Positions 28,746-35,913 of a stretch of 48,192 nt of DNA are shown here, one piece after another. Origin of the DNA: Gammaproteobacteria bacterium (GTDB lineage Bacteria; Pseudomonadota; Gammaproteobacteria; Poriferisulfidales; GCA-002705445); NCBI GenBank assembly GCA_018674175.1, contig JABHAT010000015.1:1-48192 (forward strand). Direction: 5' to 3'. A model generated the notes under the pieces. It worked only from the letters and a program-made list of their open reading frames with translations. It was not told the origin of the DNA and made no database searches. The position numbers and the translations under genes are program-made. Numbering within the stretch: the first letter of the stretch is position 1; each line of letters opens with the position of its first letter.

Positions 28746-29303
28746 ATGAATTATATACCAAATATTATAAGCGGTTTAAGAGTATTATTGATACCAGTTT
28801 TTGTAATATTGCTATTAAATAGTAATTACTTTAATGCACTAATACTATTTATTATTATGGGTTTATCAGATGCACTCGATGGTATTTTAGCAAGGTATTT
28901 AAAATGTGAAACATTATTTGGTGCTTATTTAGATGCAGTTGCAGATAAAATGATGATAAATATATCTTTCTATATTCTGTGTATTATGGATATTCTGCCT
29001 TTGTATATCCTTATTCTAGTGTTAGCCAGAGATTTAATTATATTAACAGCAATCGTAATAAATTATAGAAATAAGGCTAATATAATTTTGAATCCAATTT
29101 TTATAAGTAAATTAAATACATTCATACAAATTATTTTAGTGATTTATTGCCTATTATTTTTAAATAAAATGGCGAATTTAACTTATGTGCAAGATATTAT
29201 TAACGTAATAATGATAACAACAATTTTTAGTATAGTAGAATATGTGTATAATTATAAAAAAAATTATACCTTTAAGAGTGTTAGATATACAACAGATATA
29301 TGA
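28746..29303 (+). CDS. CDP-alcohol phosphatidyltransferase family membrane protein
   Basis: The family swaps CMP of a CDP-alcohol for another alcohol in the inner membrane; PgsA-type enzymes make phosphatidylglycerophosphate. The start at 28746 was chosen because the conserved N-terminus NYIPNIISGLRVLLIP begins there; an in-frame ATG 19 codons upstream would give an implausible N-terminus. The 185-residue protein has about five membrane helices and the catalytic motif SDALDGILARYLKCETLFG through YLDAVADK. This copy next to hda and purM is a known gammaproteobacterial arrangement and may be a PgsA paralogue, so no symbol is given. Its stop overlaps the hda ATG. Confidence 0.85.
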   Translation: MNYIPNIISGLRVLLIPVFVILLLNSNYFNALILFIIMGLSDALDGILARYLKCETLFGAYLDAVADKMMINISFYILCIMDILPLYILILVLARDLIILTAIVINYRNKANIILNPIFISKLNTFIQIILVIYCLLFLNKMANLTYVQDIINVIMITTIFSIVEYVYNYKKNYTFKSVRYTTDI

Positions 29304-29989
29304 ATCAACTAATTTTACCTTATCAAAAAAATGTAAAAAAAAAATTTGATAGTTTTTTTTGTGATAATGAAAAAAATGATCAAATAATAGAGATTATTAA
29401 AAATATTTTTGATAATAAAAATAATCAAATTTATATATGGGCAGATAAATCTTTTGGTAAATCTCATCTCCTTTATGCTGCATGTAACTATTTTGGTGAA
29501 AAAAATAAAAAATGTGTTTATTTGCCTTTAACTGATAATAAAAAATTTAAACCTGATATTTTAGATGGTTTTGAAAATTATGATCTAGTATGTATAGATG
29601 ATATAGATCTAATATTCCAAAAAAAAGATTGGGAGTTTAGTTTCTTTGTGTTAATTAATAAAATACTAGATAAGTCCAAGAAAATAATATTTACATCTTC
29701 ATCAAGTCTGGCTTTAAATAATGTTGATCTTAAAGATTTTCACTCAAGATTATCTTCAAGTTTAATATTTATGATTAATAGTCCAAATGATATTACTAAA
29801 AAAAATATTTTAAAAAGAGTTATTCTTGAAAAAGAATATAATATTAATTTAGATATTTGCGAATATTTATTAAAAAGAAATTATAGGGATATTGATTCCT
29901 TGCTAAATACTATTGATAAAATTGGAAGATATTCCTTGTCAACTAATAAAAAAGTTAGTAAAAAAAACTTAAGTCTTATCATTGATTAA
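29300..29989 (+). CDS. hda: DnaA regulatory inactivator Hda
   Basis: Hda binds the beta sliding clamp and triggers ATP hydrolysis by DnaA, preventing over-initiation. The 229-residue protein has the clamp-binding motif QLILP at residues 3-7. An AAA+ core homologous to DnaA follows, with a P-loop ADKSFGKSHLLYAAC near 48-62 and the Walker B VCIDDIDLI. The P-loop departs from GxxxxGKT in the same way as in other Hda proteins. Its last 21 bases overlap the opposing DUF2069 gene, the longest overlap in the window. Confidence 0.93.
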   Translation: MNQLILPYQKNVKKKFDSFFCDNEKNDQIIEIIKNIFDNKNNQIYIWADKSFGKSHLLYAACNYFGEKNKKCVYLPLTDNKKFKPDILDGFENYDLVCIDDIDLIFQKKDWEFSFFVLINKILDKSKKIIFTSSSSLALNNVDLKDFHSRLSSSLIFMINSPNDITKKNILKRVILEKEYNINLDICEYLLKRNYRDIDSLLNTIDKIGRYSLSTNKKVSKKNLSLIID

Positions 29990-30331
29990 TTTATTATTTT
30001 TTTCTCGTACATAAAAAATTGAGCTTGCAAAAATTGTTAAGCTTAATATTGAAATTGTGATACCAAGAATAAAAGTATTCTCATTTGTAGTATTGCCAAC
30101 CCCAACCACAAAATATAAAAGCATTACATATGATGTCATTATATAAGTGCTAAAATTATTTTTCCTTAATTTGAACATTAATATTAGTAGTGGGGCATTA
30201 TAAATTAATGTCGGTAATATTCTTGGTAGATTGGGTGAAGGGCTAATCAATGCATTCCATGTTGCTATCAATAATATTAAAAACACTAAAGACATATACG
30301 TTATGTATTCATATAAGGTGATTTTTTTCAT
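29969..30331 (-). CDS. DUF2069 family inner-membrane protein
   Basis: A 120-residue protein with four predicted membrane helices and a short basic tail (YVREKNNKLINDK). The pattern of helices, the NLPRILPTLIYNAPLLILMFKL segment and the YFVVGVGN turn resemble DUF2069, a small family usually encoded next to wrbA in gammaproteobacteria. It starts inside the wrbA stop (four-base overlap), which implies translational coupling. Function is unknown. Confidence 0.75.
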   Translation of the reverse strand: MKKITLYEYITYMSLVFLILLIATWNALISPSPNLPRILPTLIYNAPLLILMFKLRKNNFSTYIMTSYVMLLYFVVGVGNTTNENTFILGITISILSLTIFASSIFYVREKNNKLINDKT

Positions 30332-30906
30332 AATTTTTTAGCTAATTTTGCAATTCTTTCGCCAAAAGATATGCATAGATTAATTTCGTTTTTCGATAGT
30401 TCTTCCTTTTTATCGCCCGAAAAATGAGTTGGTCCATAGGGGCTTCCACCAGTCCTGGTTTCATTTAAATCATTCTCACTATAGGGAATTCCAGATAAAA
30501 TCATTCCATGATGCAATAAAGGTATCATCATCGTTAGCAAGGTTGTTTCTTGCCCACCATGAATGCTAGATGTTGAGGTAAATACTCCCGCAGGTTTTCC
30601 TGATAATGTGTTGTTAAACCATTCTGTAGTAGTAGTATCTAAGAACACTTTCATAGGTGCAGCCATATTACCAAAGTGTGTTGGCGAACCCATTATAAGC
30701 CCATCACAATTTGATAAATCCTCATTTGTTGCAAATAAAACGTTCTCTTCATTAGCAATTTCATTATCAAATGTATTTTTTATATTTGGTAGTGTTCTTA
30801 TTATAGCCTCAATATTTTCTACAGAATTTACGCCCCTAGAAATTTTTTCAGCCATTTTTTTAGTAGAACCATTATTACTATAATAAATAATTAATATTTT
30901 TTTCAA
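30328..30906 (-). CDS. wrbA: NAD(P)H:quinone oxidoreductase, WrbA family flavodoxin
   Basis: WrbA proteins are FMN-dependent two-electron quinone reductases that limit redox cycling. The 192-residue protein has the flavodoxin phosphate loop YYSNNGSTKKMAEKI near residues 7-21, the GSPTHFGNMAAPMK segment, the STSSIHGGQETTLLTMMIPLLHHGM signature near 112-136, and SPYGPTHFSG. It lies two bases after the lipoprotein gene in a four-gene minus-strand run with norD. Confidence 0.93.
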   Translation of the reverse strand: MKKILIIYYSNNGSTKKMAEKISRGVNSVENIEAIIRTLPNIKNTFDNEIANEENVLFATNEDLSNCDGLIMGSPTHFGNMAAPMKVFLDTTTTEWFNNTLSGKPAGVFTSTSSIHGGQETTLLTMMIPLLHHGMILSGIPYSENDLNETRTGGSPYGPTHFSGDKKEELSKNEINLCISFGERIAKLAKKL

Positions 30907-30908
30907 TT

Positions 30909-31583
30909 TTATATTCCTATAGGTAAAAATAAAACTTTTTGAACAACCCCTTGGGCAGCTTTTTGAATCATTCTACCTTGTTGAGAGGATATTATTCTTG
31001 CCATATTTTCTTGATTATTTATTAGTTTACCAAAAAGTCTTTCAAAACTTAAATTTATTTTATTTTTTTTAATGTTATTTGTCGTAATTAACAATACACC
31101 ATCTTCTTTTGTATTGCTTAATCTCCAAACTAAAGTTTCAATATTAATTGCGGTATTCATAATTTTTTGCGCATCTATATTTTGGTCAGTGAAGTAAAAT
31201 TTACTCTTATAATTATACGAAGCATTAATCATTCCATATAAACCTTTACAGATATAATATATCCTATCACCCGTAAATTTTTTATCAAAACCTTTTAGTA
31301 TAAAATCAATATTTTCTTGGCCAGTTTTATCAACTTCGTTAATATCTACTTCTTTAAATATATCTAATATAACTTGGGATACGCTATTAAAATGCTCATT
31401 TTTTTTTATGTATATAGGATTTAATTTATATAATTTAATAATTAAATCTTCAATTTGACTTTTTGCGTTAACAGCATGAATTTCTGTAATTATGTCTATA
31501 TCTGTTTTGGCTATATTTTTTAAAATATTATTTTGACATGAAGTCAGCAATATTATTGATATTAGTATTAATATTTTATTCAT
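30909..31583 (-). CDS. Unrecognised lipoprotein downstream of norD-like gene
   Basis: I do not recognise this 224-residue protein. It has a short basic N-terminus, a hydrophobic stretch and a lipobox ending LLTSC at residues 12-16, so it is probably a lipoprotein. The next residue is Gln, which is compatible with outer-membrane sorting. The mature part is mostly helical and Lys/Asn/Ile-rich. It has a YYICKGLYGMINASYNY segment mid-protein and a C-terminal RIISSQQGRMIQKAAQGVVQK helix. It begins on the base after the norD-like stop codon, so the two are almost certainly co-expressed. Confidence 0.7.
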   Translation of the reverse strand: MNKILILISIILLTSCQNNILKNIAKTDIDIITEIHAVNAKSQIEDLIIKLYKLNPIYIKKNEHFNSVSQVILDIFKEVDINEVDKTGQENIDFILKGFDKKFTGDRIYYICKGLYGMINASYNYKSKFYFTDQNIDAQKIMNTAINIETLVWRLSNTKEDGVLLITTNNIKKNKINLSFERLFGKLINNQENMARIISSQQGRMIQKAAQGVVQKVLFLPIGI

Positions 31584-33791
31584 TTAAGCTGTAATTTTCC
31601 TATATATATCAGAAACTTTAATTGGTAATTTATCGACTTGATTTATAACAGCAAAGTTTGTTTTCCCATACATATATGGAAGGTAATCCATTGCTTTCTC
31701 ATCAATCGTTATGCAATACGTATGAATACCAAGAAATCTTGCTTCTATTAAAGCTTTTTTAGTATCCTCTATTCCATATGTCCCCCTATAACCATCTACA
31801 TCATCTGGTTTACCATCAGATAAGGTTATTAGTAGTTTTGTTTTAGCTTCAACTTTACTTAGCAACATAGTTAAATGTCTTATGCTTGCTCCCATTCGCG
31901 TGTAGTCCATTGCTTCAATGTTACATATTCTGTTCTTTACAGATGAATCATATTTTTCTTCAAAATCTTTTATCTTGTATACTTCACATAGATTTCTAGT
32001 TTTACCAGAAAAACCATATATCGCGTATGTGTCGCCGAGAACTTCAAGAGATTCACACAATAAAACTAAAGATTCTTTCTCCATTTTATTAATCCATCCG
32101 GATGTCGAACCACTCATGTCTACCATAAACATTACCGCAACATTTCTTTCTGTTTTATTTAGTTTTATAAATAATTTTTCATCTACTTCTTTGCCTTGTT
32201 TTAAATCTATATATGCGTCAATAAAAGCATCTAGGTCTATATCATCTCCATAATTCTGTTTTCTTAATCTTTTTTCATCTTCTCTTAGCGCTTCAAATGT
32301 TCTATTTAAATTTTTTAATAAGCCCCTGTGCTTACTAAGCGTTTCATTAATAAAATTATTGTTAACTCCTTCAATTGTTTTAACATTAAGCTTACACCAA
32401 TCTTTTCTATATTTTTGTCTCGCATGATCCCACTCGTTATAAGTAAAATTATAATCAGAGTTACCATAATCATGCTCTGAATCCTCATTTTCATTGTCAG
32501 TATCATAACCACCTTCACCTGCAGGCTCTAAATAATCTTCTGGTATTTCACCAAAATCTTGAATTATAGATTCCATAATTTGTTTCATATTTTCTGGCGG
32601 CGTTATATTACTATCACCAAATTCTAGAGCAACATCATACTCGTTATCGTTATTCTCTTTTGAAACCGAGAAAGTTTTATCATTACTATTTTCATTTTCA
32701 CTAGATTCTTCTGGTGCTTTTTCAACTTCTTTCCACTGCTCATGAAGTTCGTCCAAAGCTTTTTCGAAGTTAATTTTATCTTGATTTATTCTTTCGTCTG
32801 CGACTAGTGACGCGCTATCAAGTTTCAGGTTCCCTGCATATTGAGAAGAAGGAACTTTATCAATATCATTAATTATTGAACTAATGAGGTTTAAAGATTC
32901 TTTATAAGTAGAGCTTTGATCCGATAAAGTATTTACCGCATTATTAAAATTCTTTGAAATTGACTTAAGTTGTTTTTTAGGATTTAGTTTGTCTAGTATT
33001 CTTCCAACACCTGGCAGCTCTTTTTTTATTTTTTCGTCTAATCTAACTGTTTCTAGAAGGTGGTAGGCCTTGATTGCTTTTTCTTTATTCTCAAATTCAT
33101 TAAAATCATCTTTATCAACTCTCCAAGTGCCAAAATAAGTTTGGGCCCACAAGTGTATTGCACTAGCTTTTATTAAATGAAAATTCTCTTCTTTTGTTCT
33201 TTCTGACGAGACTCTCTCCGGGAGATATATTGTTTCGGTATCAGTATATATTTCTTCTGCAACCTCTACTTTCAAAGGTCTTCCGTTTAGCCCTGTTAAT
33301 AGTGATTCAATGGTCTTTGAAAACTCTGAAAAGTCTATACTAGTAGCTGTTCCAGCTAAGCTATTTGAGTAAAAAACAATATCATTCATCAGTTGTACTG
33401 ATTTATCAATACCACCATTTCTATAATTTTTTGTTATTTCTGTGACCCAGATTTCCCACTGGGACTCATCTAAATGTTTTAACGATTCAACACCGTGATG
33501 GCAAAAATTATATGCAAGCTCCATATCAATGTCGCATATATTTCCTACAGTATCTATAAATCTCTCTTGATCCTGCATATTGAACATACATAAGGCTTTC
33601 GCAGGACTCAAAACACTTTTTTTAGTAGATAAAAAGTCTTCTAAGTGAATCTCCAACCTAAGTTGTATTTCTCGCTCGCCCATCCCACCATATATTGCAG
33701 AGGCTTTAGTTTTTGGCCCTCGATTAGTTCTAGCCTTAATACCTTTACCCTTTCGGTGTTTTTCAATTGCTTTATCCCAAAAACTTTTCAT
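31584..33791 (-). CDS. NorD/CbbO-type von Willebrand factor A domain protein
   Basis: NorD and CbbO are VWA proteins that work with MoxR-type AAA+ ATPases (NorQ/CbbQ) to activate or insert metal into nitric oxide reductase, or to reactivate RuBisCO. The 735-residue protein has the family's central segment TETIYLPERVSSERTKEENFHLIKA and HLWAQTYFGTWR near residues 195-225, and a long acidic Ser/Asn/Glu-rich stretch near 365-450. A C-terminal VWA domain has the MIDAS motif DMSGS near 557, LITLSDGKPDDVDGYRG near 650 and ends KVSDIYRKI. No MoxR-type ATPase, nor norCB or cbbLS, is encoded in the window, so NorD or CbbO cannot be chosen. Confidence 0.85.
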   Translation of the reverse strand: MKSFWDKAIEKHRKGKGIKARTNRGPKTKASAIYGGMGEREIQLRLEIHLEDFLSTKKSVLSPAKALCMFNMQDQERFIDTVGNICDIDMELAYNFCHHGVESLKHLDESQWEIWVTEITKNYRNGGIDKSVQLMNDIVFYSNSLAGTATSIDFSEFSKTIESLLTGLNGRPLKVEVAEEIYTDTETIYLPERVSSERTKEENFHLIKASAIHLWAQTYFGTWRVDKDDFNEFENKEKAIKAYHLLETVRLDEKIKKELPGVGRILDKLNPKKQLKSISKNFNNAVNTLSDQSSTYKESLNLISSIINDIDKVPSSQYAGNLKLDSASLVADERINQDKINFEKALDELHEQWKEVEKAPEESSENENSNDKTFSVSKENNDNEYDVALEFGDSNITPPENMKQIMESIIQDFGEIPEDYLEPAGEGGYDTDNENEDSEHDYGNSDYNFTYNEWDHARQKYRKDWCKLNVKTIEGVNNNFINETLSKHRGLLKNLNRTFEALREDEKRLRKQNYGDDIDLDAFIDAYIDLKQGKEVDEKLFIKLNKTERNVAVMFMVDMSGSTSGWINKMEKESLVLLCESLEVLGDTYAIYGFSGKTRNLCEVYKIKDFEEKYDSSVKNRICNIEAMDYTRMGASIRHLTMLLSKVEAKTKLLITLSDGKPDDVDGYRGTYGIEDTKKALIEARFLGIHTYCITIDEKAMDYLPYMYGKTNFAVINQVDKLPIKVSDIYRKITA

Positions 33792-33809
33792 ATAAAATTT
33801 ATTTAACCT

Positions 33810-33837
33810 ATAATATAACTTGGGTAATTAATCATAA
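33810..33837 (-). promoter_or_regulatory. Candidate promoter for the norD-like operon
   Basis: Read on the minus strand, TTATGA (33837-33832) and TATTAT (33815-33810) are spaced by 16 bases, 18 bases upstream of the norD-like ATG, in the 64-nt divergent gap with pncC. No strong Shine-Dalgarno sequence follows. Weak consensus match. Confidence 0.3.
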
Positions 33838-33855
33838 TTCGTTTTTTTATATAAT

Positions 33856-34353
33856 ATGCTAATTAATTTTGAGAAGATATTAAATAATTTAGGTAAGATT
33901 TTAGTAGATAAAAACTTAAAGCTATCTCTATGCGAATCCTGTACAGGTGGTTTAATATCTAAAATTTGCACTGATTATAGTGGCAGTTCTCAGTGGTTTT
34001 TAGGCGGTATTATTGCATATAGTAATAACATGAAAGAAATAATTGGGGTCAACCATAAGACCTTGAAAAAATACGGCGCAGTAAGTGAAAATACTGCTCA
34101 AGAAATGTCACTAGCAACTCTTGCTTTTACAAACTCGGATATTTGTTTAAGTGTAACAGGTATAGCTGGTCCAATTGGAGGAAGTTATGAAAAACCAGTT
34201 GGGACAGTTTATTTTTCTTATTCAGATAAATATAGTTCTAATATTACTAAAAAAATTATTTTTAAAGGCTCAAGAAAAGAAATAAGATATTTGGCTGCAA
34301 AAGAGGGTATTCAAATAATCCTTGATTGTGTAACTGATATTAAGACACAATAA
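33856..34353 (+). CDS. pncC: Nicotinamide-nucleotide amidohydrolase (CinA C-terminal type)
   Basis: PncC deamidates nicotinamide mononucleotide to nicotinate mononucleotide, recycling the NMN left by NAD-dependent DNA ligase. The 165-residue protein is the stand-alone CinA C-terminal domain. It has LSLCESCTGGLISKICTDYSGSSQWFLGG near residues 23-50, GIIAYSNNMK, and the SVTGIAGPIGGSYEKPVGTVYF block. It precedes recA, as in E. coli and Pseudomonas. A TATAAT directly abuts the ATG and no ribosome-binding sequence is visible. Confidence 0.93.
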   Translation: MLINFEKILNNLGKILVDKNLKLSLCESCTGGLISKICTDYSGSSQWFLGGIIAYSNNMKEIIGVNHKTLKKYGAVSENTAQEMSLATLAFTNSDICLSVTGIAGPIGGSYEKPVGTVYFSYSDKYSSNITKKIIFKGSRKEIRYLAAKEGIQIILDCVTDIKTQ

Positions 34354-34400
34354 GCAAAAAATATGTAATAATTTAAATTAATTAAACATAGGAAATAATT

Positions 34401-35465
34401 ATGTCAGATCAAAGAGTCGAATCCCTTAAAGCTGCAATAGGACAAATAGAAAGACAGTTCGGTAAAGGAGCTGTTATGAGATTGGGAGATGATGGCCCAA
34501 GAGAGAAAATAGAATCAATTTCAACCGGCTCTCTTAAGCTAGACCAAGCTCTTGGGATAGGTGGTTTGCCAAAAGGCAGGGTTGTAGAAATATATGGTCC
34601 TGAGTCATCTGGAAAAACTACATTAACTCTTCAGGTTATAGCTGAATGTCAAAAACTCGGTGGAACAGCAGCTTTCATAGATGCAGAGCATGCATTGGAT
34701 CCTGATTATGCAGAAAAAATTGGTGTAAATGTAGATAACTTGCTCTTATCTCAACCCGACACTGGAGAACAAGCTCTAGAGATTACTGATATGTTAATAA
34801 GTTCTGGAGCAATAGATGTAATAGTTATTGATTCAGTTGCAGCACTTACCCCAAGGGCTGAAATAGAGGGTGAGATGGGTTCTAGTCATATGGGTCTTCA
34901 AGCAAGACTAATGTCACAAGCATTAAGAAAGCTTACAGGTTCAATTAAAAAATCAAATACTTTAGTTATATTTATAAATCAGATTAGGTTAAAGATTGGA
35001 GTAATGTTTGGAAATCCTGAGACAACAACTGGCGGGAATGCATTAAAATTTTATTCCTCAGTTAGGCTCGATATAAGAAGAATTGGAGCTATAAAAAAAG
35101 GTGATGAGATATTAGGAAACGAGACGCGAGTCAAAGTTGTAAAAAACAAAGTTGCTCCACCTTTTAAGATAGCAGAGTTTGAAATTAGATATGGCGAAGG
35201 TATTTGCAAAGTCGCAGAAATTATAGATCTAGGAGTTGAGCACAAAATTGTTGAAAAAGCAGGCTCTTGGTATAGTTATGACGGCAATAAAATTGGTCAA
35301 GGAAAAGATAATGCTATGAGTTACTTAAAGGATAATCCTGAGTCACTTAAAGCTATAGAAGAAAAACTTTATGAGATAATACTTCCAGACAAAAAAAGCA
35401 CCGATAATGATAAGAAAGAAGTAAAAAAAGATAAGAAAGATAAGAAAGAAGAGGAGAATGTCTGA
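34401..35465 (+). CDS. recA: Recombinase RecA
   Basis: RecA forms the ATP-dependent strand-exchange filament and triggers LexA cleavage where SOS exists. The 354-residue protein has Walker [10 protein letters not shown] at 66-74, [20 protein letters not shown], the loop regions [17 protein letters not shown] and [22 protein letters not shown]. The C-terminal tail is lysine-rich with mixed charges ([11 protein letters not shown]), unlike the mostly acidic tail of E. coli RecA. No CTG-N10-CAG SOS box was seen in the 47 bases upstream. It overlaps recX by eight bases. Confidence 0.98.
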   Translation: MSDQRVESLKAAIGQIERQFGKGAVMRLGDDGPREKIESISTGSLKLDQALGIGGLPKGRVVEIYGPESSGKTTLTLQVIAECQKLGGTAAFIDAEHALDPDYAEKIGVNVDNLLLSQPDTGEQALEITDMLISSGAIDVIVIDSVAALTPRAEIEGEMGSSHMGLQARLMSQALRKLTGSIKKSNTLVIFINQIRLKIGVMFGNPETTTGGNALKFYSSVRLDIRRIGAIKKGDEILGNETRVKVVKNKVAPPFKIAEFEIRYGEGICKVAEIIDLGVEHKIVEKAGSWYSYDGNKIGQGKDNAMSYLKDNPESLKAIEEKLYEIILPDKKSTDNDKKEVKKDKKDKKEEENV

Positions 35466-35913
35466 ATACGACAAATGTCTAGCATCAGCACAAAAGTCGC
35501 TTGCTATGCGAGAGCATTCTAAAATTCAATTAATAAATAAGTTAAAAAATAAAGGTTTTGAGACAGGTACTATTAATAACGTTTTAGAAGATTTGCGTAA
35601 TTCTGGATTTCAGTCTGACGAAAGGTATACAGAAGAATATATTAGGTACAGGCAAAATAGTGGGTATGGTTTAGAAAAAATAATATATGAATTAAAATCT
35701 AATGGTATCAGCTCAGGTTTGATAGATAAAAATCTATATAAATTTATAGACGATTACGATGTTCTTCTTGATTTTGCAAAATTTAAAATTCGTAATAAAA
35801 ATTTAGAAGATCAAAAAGTTTTATTTAGATATATTAATAATTTTAGAGCAAGAGGTTTTGAAGGTGACACAATTTTAAAGGTGATAGAAAATATTAAAAG
35901 ATATGAAAAATAG
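35458..35913 (+). CDS. recX: Regulatory protein RecX
   Basis: RecX modulates RecA filament growth. The 151-residue protein is made of three-helix repeats. It begins with [24 protein letters not shown] (about residues 10-33), followed by [26 protein letters not shown] and [16 protein letters not shown], all typical of RecX. It overlaps recA upstream by eight bases and alaS downstream by 11, so the three genes are tightly coupled. Confidence 0.93.
   Translation: MSEYDKCLASAQKSLAMREHSKIQLINKLKNKGFETGTINNVLEDLRNSGFQSDERYTEEYIRYRQNSGYGLEKIIYELKSNGISSGLIDKNLYKFIDDYDVLLDFAKFKIRNKNLEDQKVLFRYINNFRARGFEGDTILKVIENIKRYEK

Noticed and set aside
33850-33855. TATAAT as the pncC promoter -10
   Set aside because: It directly abuts the ATG, so transcription from it would start inside the gene; the true promoter is not identified.
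35401-35460. GATAAGAAA copies at the recA 3' end as a CRISPR or satellite array
   Set aside because: There are only about three short imperfect copies inside a coding sequence, and no spacer structure.
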